Assembly (NCBI GenBank): GCA_015679605.1
Contig: JAAAVE010001118.1
Span: 1 to 10,052, forward strand
DNA from: Podila epigama
Lineage: Eukaryota > Mortierellomycota > Mortierellomycetes > Mortierellales > Mortierellaceae
Direction of reading: 5' to 3'
DNA: 10,052 bases
A program made the position numbers and the translations under genes. A model generated the notes under the pieces. It had not been told where the DNA came from. It did not search any database and saw only the letters and a list, made by a program, of their open reading frames with translations. This document shows positions 1 through 8,630 of the stretch, in pieces. Position 1 is the stretch's first letter, and every line of letters starts with the position of its first letter.

Positions 1-42
1 CATTAGGTCAGCCGTTGCATTGGGGTCTAGCCTGGCGCTCAC
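1..42 (-). CDS. Candidate second exon of the PTC7-like phosphatase
   Basis: After an ATAG acceptor (AG at 44-43), the minus strand reads VSARLDPNATADLM in phase 0 up to the window edge, which fits the phase-0 donor at 707/706. Joined to the first exon it gives GGW-SEVSARLDP-x5-LM, resembling the GGW...DP...LM spacing that follows DGVGGW in PTC7-type phosphatases. Against it: the intron would be 664 nt, much longer than the others here, and there is no pyrimidine tract before the acceptor. The match is short, so this is a hypothesis. Confidence 0.4.
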   Translation of the reverse strand, partial: MSARLDPNATADLM

Positions 43-706
43 CTATCATCATCAACCCATTGCCCCCATCCAAAGTTCATTTTGCCTTTTGCCATTTGCC
101 TTTTTTTTTTTTTTTTTTTTTTTTTGCATAAAGGATGTCTGTCAAGAATGTCATTCGTCCAGGTCTAGCTCTCGACATGGTCCAGTGGGTCGCCTGTTGC
201 CCTTTGACTGTATGTCTTCTACTACACACATTTGCTCACCTCAACACACTCGCTCACACATACACCTGATTATTCAAAAAACGAGAATGACCACACGCTT
301 GGGGACACTCACACTCGTATGAACAACACCCTGATCCGCCTCCTCTCTCTCTCTCTCTTTCACCATACTGCCCATCTTTTTACTCGGCTCAACCATATTT
401 AGACGGACGAGTGGATGTGACAAAGCAAGCCCTTTGCACATATCCCTCTTCCACCGCAGTAATTAGAAATAAAGAAATACACACACGCTTTTTTTTTTTT
501 GAACGCAATGCTGGTAATGGAACCCAAGTCAAAAAGGATCCTCTCCAATAATTGGCAACATGAGAAAAAAATGAACCCTTGGAATGACATGAACTACTTG
601 TTGACAATTTGCCCATAAAAGCAACACACTCTACACACTCGCCTGTACCCACCCACCCCACATACTCAAAACATAGACACATAAGGCACAAGAGTTGTTA
701 ACTCAC
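43..706 (-). other. Putative long intron of the PTC7-like gene
   Basis: The only sure part is the donor (gtgagt) at 706-701. The stretch contains a 25-T homopolymer at 101-125 (poly-A in the transcript), (CT)8 at 343-358 and a T10 run near 490-499. The open frames inside it do not resemble PP2C sequence. If the exon at 1-42 is wrong, this is the left-hand part of a still longer intron. Confidence 0.4.
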
Positions 707-914
707 CTCTGACCATCCTCCAACACCATCCGCAACACCAAGGGCGACGCGGCTAGGTGTCGACACATGAAAGAAGGCATCCTCGCCAGCGTCCACTTTG
801 CCAGCTCTTTGTCGCTTATATGGCGTTCTTGTATTGGTTGCATAGTCGTTCTCTGATTCTGATGAACATGTACCAGAGGAAGAAAAACCTGCCGATGTAG
901 AAGCATGGCGCCGC

Positions 915-949
<35 letters not shown>

Positions 950-1720
950 TTGATGATGATGATGATGATGAGAATGATGATGATGACGGTGAAGATGCTG
1001 TTGATGTTGTGGACGCCTTGTCTTTGGACTCCAACTGGCGGCAAGCATGTAATTGAAGGCAATCGCGGAGTTTCGGCTGGGCGCAGTTGCTGATGGCGGC
1101 GTCGCTGTCGGAGTTGAACTCTGGATGTCCGAGGTGGTTGGCGAGGTTGTCGATGTTGTTGAAGATGCCCCTGATGATGTAGATGGACACGACGAAGAAG
1201 ATGGAGATAAAGATGTGGGTAAAAGTGAAAGTGAAAGTGAAGGTGAAGGAGGTGGAGAAGGGAGGAGGATGCTATGATGAATGTCTGTTGAGAGGTGATA
1301 GACCTGGTACGATGGAGATGGAGAGGGAGATGGAGATTGGGACGGGGACAGGGCCAAAGGCGTGGACAAGGACATGGTGGTCGTAGTGGCATTTGTGCTA
1401 ACAGCAGTAGAATCAACACCAGACGCAGACGCAGACGCAGATACAGATACAGATGCAGACACATCGTTGGTGTTTGCAGGACAGGATGACAGAGGTGCTG
1501 CAGGTGAGGTCTTTGGAAGGTTGGTGAGGGCGGCTGCGGGTGTTTGGGCAGGAGACGCAGTGCTGGTGAGGAGCATTTGGGGCGATATGGTGAAGAGACG
1601 TTGCATGGGGACCATGGAGAATGGCCTAGTGACCAAGTAAGCGAGGCGATGGCTGGTGGCCATATTGTAGAGTCGAGCAGGGGTCATCCCCAATGGCCTG
1701 GCAGCATTTCTTCCCAGCAT
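707..1720 (-). CDS. PTC7: PTC7-like mitochondrial PP2C phosphatase, 5' exon (partial gene)
   Basis: This exon encodes 338 residues and ends at a consensus donor (GAG|gtgagt, intron from 706) in phase 0. Residues 1-85 contain no Asp or Glu and carry Arg at 4, 8, 16, 25, 32 and 41, as expected of a mitochondrial presequence. Residues about 50-300 are low complexity: Ser/Pro-rich repeats, then a His-rich block (about 244-256) and Q259-Q269. The PP2C fold starts near residue 305 with G312-E313-D314-A-F-F and then GVADGVGGW (328-336). D314 and D331 match the usual metal-binding aspartates of PPM/PP2C enzymes. The GVADGVGGW form is typical of the PTC7/PPTC7 branch, Ser/Thr phosphatases of the mitochondrion; yeast PTC7 acts on coenzyme Q biosynthesis. 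The rest of the catalytic domain lies to the left, mostly outside the window. The start context is weak (T at -3), and Met12, with G at -3, is an alternative start. Family is fairly sure; orthology to yeast PTC7 is inferred. Confidence 0.82.
914..991 (-). repeat. CAA/CAT trinucleotide repeats coding poly-Gln and poly-His
   Basis: Positions 917-946 are ten perfect TTG units (CAA in the coding sense), followed by one CAG codon (914-916); together they encode Q259-Q269. Six CAT codons (953-970) and four more (974-985) encode the His runs, split by one Ser codon. The near-pure codon use shows an expandable microsatellite inside the exon. Confidence 0.95.
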
Positions 1721-1825
1721 GGAGGTGTAGTTGTGATGGTGGTGGTGGTTGTGGGGATGTGTGCTGGAGTGAGATGGGTTATTACCCTAGTAAGTAGAGT
1801 AAACACTGAATGATTGAATGATTGA

Positions 1826-1870
1826 ATGAAATGAAATGAAATGAAATGAAATGAAATGAAATGAAATGAA
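1826..1870. repeat. (ATGAA)9 microsatellite
   Basis: Nine perfect tandem ATGAA units, followed by a degenerate one. The array begins about 105 bp upstream of the phosphatase start, in its promoter or leader (TTCAT in the transcript sense). Confidence 0.95.
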
Positions 1871-2197
1871 GTGAATTAAGAATGAAGAAAGTGGAAGTGA
1901 GTGTAGTCAATGGTGCAAAAGTGATGAAATGAGGACGAGTTGATGTCGGAAGGAAAAGAGAGAAGTGAGTGAAGGTGGAAGGGCCGAAAATAAAATGGAG
2001 TGGAGAAGAAAAAAAAAATGACCAAATATGGTCGAAATGTACTTTTTTCTTTATATCACTTGTCGTCGTAGTTGAGTTGTGCGTGTCGTGTTGATGAAGA
2101 TGATGGTGATGATGATGACGACGATGAAGATGATGATGGACCGGGCTTTGTTGTACAGCACTTGCACTTGTTATATTTAAAAGGAGCAGCATGCGGG

Positions 2198-2244
2198 GAT
2201 GGACGGATGGATGTATGGATGTATGGATGTATGGATAAATGGAC
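2198..2244. repeat. GGATGTAT-type tandem repeat
   Basis: Imperfect GGAT/GGATGTAT units with period 4 to 8, the core being GTATGGAT repeated three times. A similar GGAT-rich array recurs at 6273-6323. Confidence 0.85.
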
Positions 2245-2556
2245 GAGCGCAACCGGATGTGACAAATCAAGAGAACCCGAAACAAGAAAAACACACACGC
2301 ACACTCACACTCACTCACTCACATCCACAACCTCCACGTTTATTTTACACGACAATGGACATTGCATTCACAGCACAGCACAGCACATTCACAAGAATGA
2401 AGTACTGAAGTACAAAAGCACAAGCATGGCATGGTATGAGTGAGTGGCAAAGTGAGTGACAGAATGAGTGAGGTGAATGAGTGATGGCACACATACACGA
2501 ACACAAAAGCACAGCAATACACTTTTACAATAAGTGTATAAAACTTGTAGGGGTGT

Positions 2557-2576
2557 GTCTGTCTGTCTGTCTGTCT
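2557..2576. repeat. (GTCT)5 microsatellite
   Basis: Five perfect GTCT units. The complementary tetranucleotide AGAC occurs four times at 2862-2877, about 290 bp away. Confidence 0.92.
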
Positions 2577-2861
2577 ACCCCATGCTGTCCATCTATCCTA
2601 TCCATCCTATCCTTGTAAACATGGCAAATGGCGAATGGCTTGGATTCCTTTTGACCCGAGGATGCGCTAAGCGTGTGCCATGGGACACTTTATTTTTTAT
2701 CTTTTGCGTACTTTTGCGTGGAGAGTATCGACAAAGTATTTGTGGAGAAAGGGAAGAAAGGGGGAAAATGGGGGGAGGATGAGTGGCATAGGCTAGGGCT
2801 GGTCATTGGCAGACTGCAAGTCCAAAAGGTCAATCAAAAGTCAACAAGTTGGAAGGGATGG

Positions 2862-2877
2862 AGACAGACAGACAGAC
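2862..2877. repeat. (AGAC)4 microsatellite
   Basis: Four perfect AGAC units, reverse-complementary to the GTCT array at 2557-2576. Confidence 0.9.
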
Positions 2878-3109
2878 CGACCAAGTGACAGGCCAACAAT
2901 TGGCAGGCAGCATACAAAAAATAAAAGAAAAAAAAAGGAGACAACACCATTTCTATCACGTACACATTCATACACACATGTACACATTCATTCACACGTC
3001 TTCACACACACTCATACACAACATGCACATACACGGAAAACTACACACTCCATGTCATATGTATTGAGACGAAAAAAAAATACTTTTTCAAAAAAAAAAA
3101 ACGCTTCAC

Positions 3110-4684
3110 TTAAGCAGTCATGTAAGAAGAAACGTCAATCTCCTCTGGCAACTCGGGAATCTTGACCTCAAAGCGTGCTTGGATCGCCTTGAGAGTCTCA
3201 GTGTCCTTGTCATCTGCAACAAATGTGATCGCCAATCCCTTGGTACCAAAACGACCGGCACGACCCACACGGTGCAGGTACGTATCCGCCTCCTCAGGCA
3301 CATCATAGTTGATCACAACATTCACACGTGAAACATCCAAACCACGCGCAAACACATCTGTCGCCACAAGAATACGCTTGTTAAACTCCTTGAACGACTT
3401 GTAACGAGCAATACGCTCCTCCTGCTCCATCTTGGAGTGGATACAGATCGAAGGAAAGTTGCACTCCACCAACAACTTGTTCAACTCGTTTGCACGGCTC
3501 ACAGACTTGACAAAGATACACACCTGGTTAAACTCGAGCGAGTCCAACAGGTCGTTCAACTTGCGGTTCTTCTGGTTCTCCGTAAGGGCCACATAGTACT
3601 GCTGAAGACCGTGCAAAGTGAGCTTGGTCTCATCATCAACATAAATCTCAAGAGGGTTCTGCATAAAGCGCTTGCACACAGCACGGACGTCCTTGCTCAA
3701 AGTCGCAGAGAACATCATCACTTGCTTGTGGTGAGGAGTGGCCTTGAAAATCTCTTGAACATCACGGCGCATATCTAATTAATATAGAATACAATCATGA
3801 AGAAACCAGTTAACAAATGATGAATAGAATTCGTCCACATACAATATACATGTACAGCTTGTTCTCTTTTCTCTCCTTGAAAGGAATTGCATTGACAAAG
3901 AAAAGCTTCGTGGACATACCAATCTGATCCAACATCTTGTCACACTCATCAAGGACAAAGTGCTTGACATTGCCAAGCTTCAGAGTCTTATCACGGATGA
4001 GGGCCAGGACACGGCCAGGGGTACCGACCAAGATGTGAGGGCAGAGCTCCTTGCTGCGGAGAATATCCTGATCTCTCTTGAGAGGCGTGCCTCCGTAAAA
4101 GACCTCAGAGCGGACCTCAGGCAGGTACTTGCTGAAACGAGCATACTCGTTCTTGATCTGGAAGGCCAACTCACGGGTGTGGCACAGAATAACGACAGAG
4201 ACCTCACCGGGAACAGCATCCACCTGCTGGAGCGTGGCGAGCACAAAGACGGCGGTCTTACCCATACCAGACTTGGCCTGGCACAGAATATCCATACCCA
4301 AAATGGACTGGGGAATACACTCTTGCTGAACTGTAGGAAATACACACAAAATGTATAATAATTGTTAATTAATAAATACACATAGATTATAAAAGTAAAA
4401 AAGAAAAAATGCAATGATACAGATACATGTCCAAGATACAAAAGAGAGTCATGCTTACCCTCAGAAGGATGCTCGAAACCACAGTCAACAATGGCACGGA
4501 GCAACTCGGGCTTCAAAAGGAAATCACGGAAACCAGTCGAGTGAACACCGACATAGGATCCCTTCTTGTCCTTGGCCTCCTCGGTAACCTTAGTCTCATC
4601 GGAAACGGCAGGGACAGCGTCAATGGACTGGATGACCTCATCATACTCATCGTAGTCAACGAGATCGTCACGGTAGTCGGTCAT
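3110..4684 (-). CDS. SUB2: ATP-dependent RNA helicase SUB2/UAP56 (three exons)
   Basis: DEAD-box ATPase of the nucleus that acts in spliceosome assembly and, within TREX, loads the export adaptor onto mRNA. Exons on the minus strand are 4684-4459, 4330-3920 and 3774-3110 (stop at 3112-3110). The introns are 128 nt (4458-4331, gtaagc...cctacag) and 145 nt (3919-3775, gtatgt...attag). Both are phase 1 and carry a TTAAC-like branch site. The product is 433 residues, close to yeast Sub2 (446) and human UAP56 (428). Visible motifs: acidic N-terminus with DYDEYD; Q-motif region near 51-83; motif I AKSGMGKT (94-101); motif II DECD (203-206), the form typical of this subfamily; motif III SAT (235-237); motif [12 protein letters not shown] (380-389). 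Intron 1 falls inside SE|VQQEC and intron 2 inside DQI|DMRRD, so both joins restore family consensus. The ATG has A at -3. No key residue is missing. Confidence 0.97.
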
Positions 4685-4716
4685 GATTATAGAGTTGAGG
4701 GTATGGGAAAGAATAA

Positions 4717-4730
4717 AGAGAGAGAGAGAG
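4717..4730 (-). repeat. (AG)7 run in the SUB2 leader
   Basis: Seven AG units; in the transcript sense this is a CT tract ending about 33 nt before the SUB2 ATG. Pyrimidine-rich tracts near start sites are common in fungal housekeeping promoters, so a promoter role is possible but inferred. Confidence 0.6.
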
Positions 4731-6272
4731 ATGTCTGGAGAATAGGATATTCGGCCGGTAAGACGGTGAGGGTTATTTAGTATTTCGGGCTTGTCGCTTT
4801 CAGGAACGGTGGCCTTGTGGAGGGCAAATGCGGATGACATAATAAACACATGGTGGAAATATTTTTCTTTGTGAAGGGGGATAAGGATGGACATCCTCGT
4901 GCTGTTTCTCATCTCGCTCTCGCTCGCTCGATCCATTGCCTGATACAAGTTGCAGTCGTTCGTGTAGTGCCTCCAAAGTCGATATTTGATCCTCCAATGT
5001 GCGTGTGGCGAAATAATGTCGATAAATGATTTCTGTTGTTGCTTTTTCTGTTGACGTTGCTGCCCATGGTACATCTTGCTATGCTGCCAAGGATAACGAT
5101 GCATATTCTCATCAAAGCGACCACCTTAAATGTTGACCCTCTTCCTCATGTACGCCCATATCCGTCAGGTATCGTCATCGCCGCTATATCGCTCTCCTCC
5201 ATGAACGAGAAGGAAACAAAGAGGAGAGGTGCGCAAGGTCGAAGAAGTGACCTTGAGACGAACACCGAGCGACAGGGAAATGGAAGATGGCAAGGGAGGG
5301 CTTGGGCGTCAAAACAAATACAGGGAACAAAAAGAGGCTCTCTTGCTCCTGTATTCGTTTCATACACCGGCCATCCTCCCTGAACCCCATCCATCATCAA
5401 GAGCGACCAGTGGAAGAAACCGAAAGAAGGTGGCAAACCACCTTTTCCGTCCATCTGCTGAGCCACCTGTGTGGCCAAAGAGCAGGCATTGCATCCAGGC
5501 TAATCTTTCAGCTCTTCCTGTCAAGTCAGTTCCGCCAAAGCGTTGGTAGGGTTTGCCCAAGATGGAGTGACAGGACAATAGAGAGAAGAACAAAGAAAGA
5601 AAGGGCCGCAGGAGCAACACTCGTCGTACGGATCCAGGGAGCCTCCGTGACGAGTGGCGGCTCGCCAGCTCAGGGTTCGTCGTCCTGATCCCAAGCACAA
5701 GAAAAGGATATGACAAAGGTACCTCCAGAGCTCACAAAGCCATGATGAGACCAAGTTTGAGCAAAAGAACCCGTCGTTTGACTAGATGATGCTTCGAATC
5801 GTGGTTGGTCGCACCAGTTGTGACAGTCCTGGGGGTGTGTTGCTTATAGAGTGGCAAGATGATGACGTATGTCGGGAGTCTGTGACTCAGAAGTGTGAGT
5901 GGGGTGTGTGGGTGTGAGTTGGCAAAGATGCGAGGGATTGTTGTCGAACAAGAATACGTTGTCGATTTGTCATCTTTTTTTCGCATCGAGTTGCTTGATT
6001 GAATCCTTGAGGAGCGGTTGTCGTTTAGGCATGAGCTTTGCCATTAAGGGTGGATGTTGAAAAAAGAAAGGTGTGTGCTTTAAAAAACACCTCAACCCCC
6101 TGCGGAAGTAGAGGCAGGCGGGCGAGAGAGACAGGCACTTGTGGGCAGGATGTCCATCTTGTGGGTAGAGACAGACATACCGTTAAGGAAGCTTGGACTT
6201 GCTGTAGATGTGAGTTGGTAACAAAGAAAAGTGTAGTGGTGGAGATGTGAAAGACAGAGAAGGATAGAAGGA

Positions 6273-6323
6273 CGGATGGATGGATGGATATGCGACGGAT
6301 GGATATGGATAGGATGGGATGGA
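6273..6323. repeat. GGAT-rich tandem repeat
   Basis: Imperfect GGAT/GGATAT units. The reverse strand gives only proline/histidine/serine-rich spurious frames. Confidence 0.8.
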
Positions 6324-6983
6324 GTTAAAAAAATAAAAAGAGTCAAAATAATGGAAATTGGATGGCGAACAGAAATAGGAAAGAAAAGTGCAACGCCCCC
6401 CTGATTCCTTTGCAACGGTGAACGTAAAAAAATCACACCTGACCATGCTATTAATAATAATTTTCAGGAATTTATGAATGTACGTGTACGTGAAATTGAT
6501 TTAGGAATTGGGGTAGATCATGTGGCACAAAAAAAAACAGGAACTGCGGGGGAAACTGCCCATCGTTTGTTTCCTGTGGAATGTTGTCGACAAGTTCAGT
6601 AGCAAGGGTGCGCATGGGGGTCCTGGGACGATATCATTCGCTCAAAACAGAAGCAATTGAGTCAGTCAGTCTTTGCAATTGCATGCGAACAGTGCGTGTG
6701 GGTAGATTTGTGTGGGAAATCACAAATTCGTAGAGGTGATGATGATGACGACAATGACGATAGCTGTTCAAACGTCTTTATCCCAAGTGACATGTGCACT
6801 GGATGACTCGCTGTCGGCGACTGGGGACAAAAAAAGTCCTTTTGGTCACCATGGAAGAGGTGAAGACGGTGTGACCTCGTGATTATGAATGTCATTTTAC
6901 GCAATGTAATAAATAAATTCATATCTTTTTTTGTCCTTTTTATCTCTTCAACAAACATCACTTTTACCACTCACTTTCACTTT

Positions 6984-7025
6984 TCACTTTCCACTTCAAC
7001 TCACTTTCACTTTCCACTTCAACTC
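6984..7025 (+). repeat. 19-bp direct repeat, period 23, in the leader of the 7114 gene
   Basis: TCACTTTCCACTTCAACTC occurs at 6984-7002 and again at 7007-7025, within a CACTTT-rich pyrimidine stretch (about 6960-7060) just upstream of the start codon. It may be 5' UTR or core promoter; its function is unknown. Confidence 0.85.
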
Positions 7026-7113
7026 GCAACACTCTTTCTACACCTTCACTACCCATTGCTACCACCATTACCACAACCACCACTCATTTTATACATCATC
7101 ACTCTTATCAACA

Positions 7114-7638
7114 ATGTTCAACGTCTTCTCCTGGATTCGTTCATCGGACAGCCAGTCCCTCACCTCCTCAAAAGATAACAATGCTGCCTCAGTACAGTCT
7201 TCCGCCGTTGACACACACCAAGATGACTGGGTCTTCTTGCCCTCAGACCATAGCGACCTCATGGAACGCTCCTGCGCCAACCTCGACCTTCTCTCCACCT
7301 CGACCATGACCCTCCATTCATCCTCGGCCAGTGACCAAGGCACTTGTCATGACAATGAATCTGTCACCGTCCATAAGAGCCGCCGGCAACTCAAGAACGA
7401 GCGCCGGCGCCAGCTTGCACAAGAAGAACTCGAGCGTAAGCCGCGGTACGACCCCTTCATCGCCAAGCTACGAGACCAAGAATTCCAGCGGGCCAAGCTG
7501 GCCAAGCTGGCACTCCGTTCCGGGCGCATCATGAGCTCCTCCACTGGCGGTGCGCACTCCATAAAGAGTCTCCGCGGTGGTTCATCGGGTTCGCTCGGTG
7601 CATCTGGTCCTCGGTCCGCTGCACCCAAGGCACCTTGA
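7114..7638 (+). CDS. Small hypothetical protein with an Atg8-interacting (AIM/LIR) motif
   Basis: Intronless frame of 174 residues; I do not recognise an established fungal family. I chose Met62 of the longer open frame as the start because it has ACA before the ATG (A at -3), follows a CT-rich leader, and everything upstream in frame is repeat-derived Phe/Thr/Leu sequence. Layout: short hydrophobic N-terminus MFNVFSWI; Ser-rich linker; the acidic-aromatic motif D37-D38-W39-V-F-L42, which fits the AIM/LIR consensus [WFY]xx[LIV] with preceding acidic residues; a Ser/Thr-rich middle; a charged predicted helix about 88-132 (RRQLKNERRRQLAQEELER, then KLRDQEFQRAKLAKLAL); and a Gly/Ser/Ala/Pro tail. 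An MF start plus an acidic W-hydrophobic motif recalls metazoan TP53INP1/2, but I infer only analogy. No signal peptide or membrane segment is seen. Codon use is C-ending and unlike the flanks, which supports real coding. Confidence 0.85.
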   Translation: MFNVFSWIRSSDSQSLTSSKDNNAASVQSSAVDTHQDDWVFLPSDHSDLMERSCANLDLLSTSTMTLHSSSASDQGTCHDNESVTVHKSRRQLKNERRRQLAQEELERKPRYDPFIAKLRDQEFQRAKLAKLALRSGRIMSSSTGGAHSIKSLRGGSSGSLGASGPRSAAPKAP

Positions 7639-8100
7639 GCTCCTTGAAAAATAATTATTGTCGATTTGAACCTTTTGGCCCCTCTCTCACATTCTCTCTG
7701 TAAGGCATACTCACAAGTGTGTGTGTATGCACTCTATCCTTTCATCCATTCATTCGTTCAACTATAACAACATAATTTATATCCGCAGGCCATGTTCCTG
7801 CTCCACTCCTTTTTTTTTTTCCTTAATAATTCTGTGCTCTTAGCACACCACCATCTAATCTCTTAGGTTGTTCATTTTTTTTCTTTTTCCTTTTCTTTTT
7901 CTTTTTCTTTTTTTTCTTTCCCTTTGTACGCAATGTGCAACGCGTGTGTGTGCAAATATCTGTTCACGTCATAATAAAGCATAGTACAAACATTTGGAGC
8001 ATCATCTTTGTTTTTCTTTCTTTTTTTTGTTAGCATATGTGACCAGTTCGACATTTTGAGCCAAAGTACCGACATGGTGAAATGGTCGCTCCATATGGTG
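7639..8100 (+). other. 3' flank of the 7114 gene, T-rich
   Basis: Non-coding stretch following the stop codon, with TTCATTCG-like simple repeats near 7745 and a strong pyrimidine block at about 7874-7922 (CTTTTT units). It also separates this gene from the convergent minus-strand secreted gene, whose 3' end is not resolved but lies above or near 8100. Confidence 0.6.
7973..7978 (+). terminator. Possible polyadenylation signal AATAAA
   Basis: A perfect AATAAA 335 nt after the stop of the 174-residue gene and downstream of a T-rich tract. It could define the 3' end of that transcript. The distance is long for a fungal 3' UTR, so an earlier site is possible. Confidence 0.4.
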
Positions 8101-8630
8101 TATCAGGGTCGCAGATCTAGCGAGTAAGAAGATTTTTTTTTGACATTGGCCCATTGCAATTGGAGGAAAGGGGATATTGGATCATGAGTGGCATGTTCCT
8201 TTGGACTTGAGGTACCATCAGATGGAATGCAAAAGGAGACATGGTAAAATCTAGGGCAGTTTGCTCCTTTGTCAAATCAAAAGGGCTCCCCATCCGTGAT
8301 TCATGAATTGCCCCAGGCCCCCCTCCTTCCCACTTGAAGGCAACGTGATTTTCTCATGTTCTCGAGTCGAGACTAGTCACGACCACCATTTCAGTTTTGG
8401 TTGTATGTTTTGTACCTTTTGTCCTCGGCATCGAACTAATAACACGAAAAGGAAAGGTCAGGGCCAAGGAATGAGTGTCTTTTTTTTTTTTATCAAAACT
8501 AGTTACATCAGGAATGTTTCCTTGGAATGAACTTTTTTTTTTTTTTTTGTTCCTTTCTATCTCGAGTGCTTCTCTCGAGAAAGAGAGAAACAAAATTGTT
8601 CGCTTATAACAAAAACCTGCATCGACTTAC

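Larger units (their letters stand above)
1721..3109. other. Repeat-rich spacer between PTC7-like and SUB2 genes
   Basis: Both flanking genes are on the minus strand, so this holds the promoter and leader of the phosphatase and the 3' flank of SUB2. I see no credible gene. The open frames (for instance 1782-2318 minus) are translations of simple repeats. Blocks from left to right: ATGAA x9, a GAT/GAC-rich stretch (2093-2139), a GGATGTAT array, a CA/CTCA stretch (about 2289-2324), GTCT x5, AGAC, and a CACA/CATTCA-rich part (about 2960-3060). A minus-strand AATAAA lies at 2694-2689, but 416 nt beyond the SUB2 stop it is a doubtful polyadenylation signal. Confidence 0.75.
4685..7113. other. 2.4-kb region without a recognisable gene
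   Basis: It lies between the divergently arranged SUB2 and the plus-strand gene at 7114, so both promoters fall here. From 5146 to 5754 the base composition is more GC-rich and open frames of 77-133 codons overlap on both strands. None shows a known motif, a signal peptide or convincing splice continuation. 6273-6323 is a GGAT-rich repeat. 6440-6700 is AT-rich, with a short inverted repeat GGAAAC/GTTTCC near 6553-6575. I found no tRNA B-box or snRNA signature. An unrecognised lncRNA or orphan gene cannot be excluded. Confidence 0.65.

Noticed and set aside
1782-2318. 178-codon minus-strand frame, His/Thr/Phe-rich
   Set aside because: It is the translation of the ATGAA, GAT and GGATGTAT repeats, with no domain and no start context; it lies in the promoter or leader of the phosphatase gene.
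2072-2443. 123-codon plus-strand frame with Asp-rich start and His/Thr repeats
   Set aside because: Acidic run and HTHTHTH run are direct translations of GAT and CA repeats; there is no conserved segment.
3437-4780. Plus-strand frames opposite SUB2 (3437-3778, 3960-4358, 4427-4780)
   Set aside because: Antisense shadows of conserved SUB2 exons with no independent motifs.
3980-5104. 374-codon minus-strand frame across SUB2
   Set aside because: It contains SUB2 exon 1 but reads through intron 1 and then exon 2 in the wrong frame; the spliced model restores the full helicase and starts at 4684.
5651-5690. Possible tRNA-like element (TGGCG/CGCCA hairpin followed by GGTTCG)
   Set aside because: GGTTCGTCGTCC does not fit a B-box, and no acceptor stem or anticodon arm can be built.
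6931-7113. N-terminal extension of 61 codons before the AIM protein
   Set aside because: Phe/Thr/His-rich translation of the CT-rich leader and its 19-bp repeat; codon use changes sharply at the Met at 7114, which has a good start context.
8360-8372. 13-bp palindrome TCTCGAGTCGAGA
   Set aside because: Perfect but short and isolated; it may be chance, and no partner site or gene start is nearby.
8354-8593. 79-codon minus-strand frame as the 3' exon of the secreted gene
   Set aside because: It is in phase with an acceptor after CTCGAGAG but includes two poly-Lys runs made by homopolymers and no cysteine, unlike the expected Cys-rich tail; left as a weak alternative.
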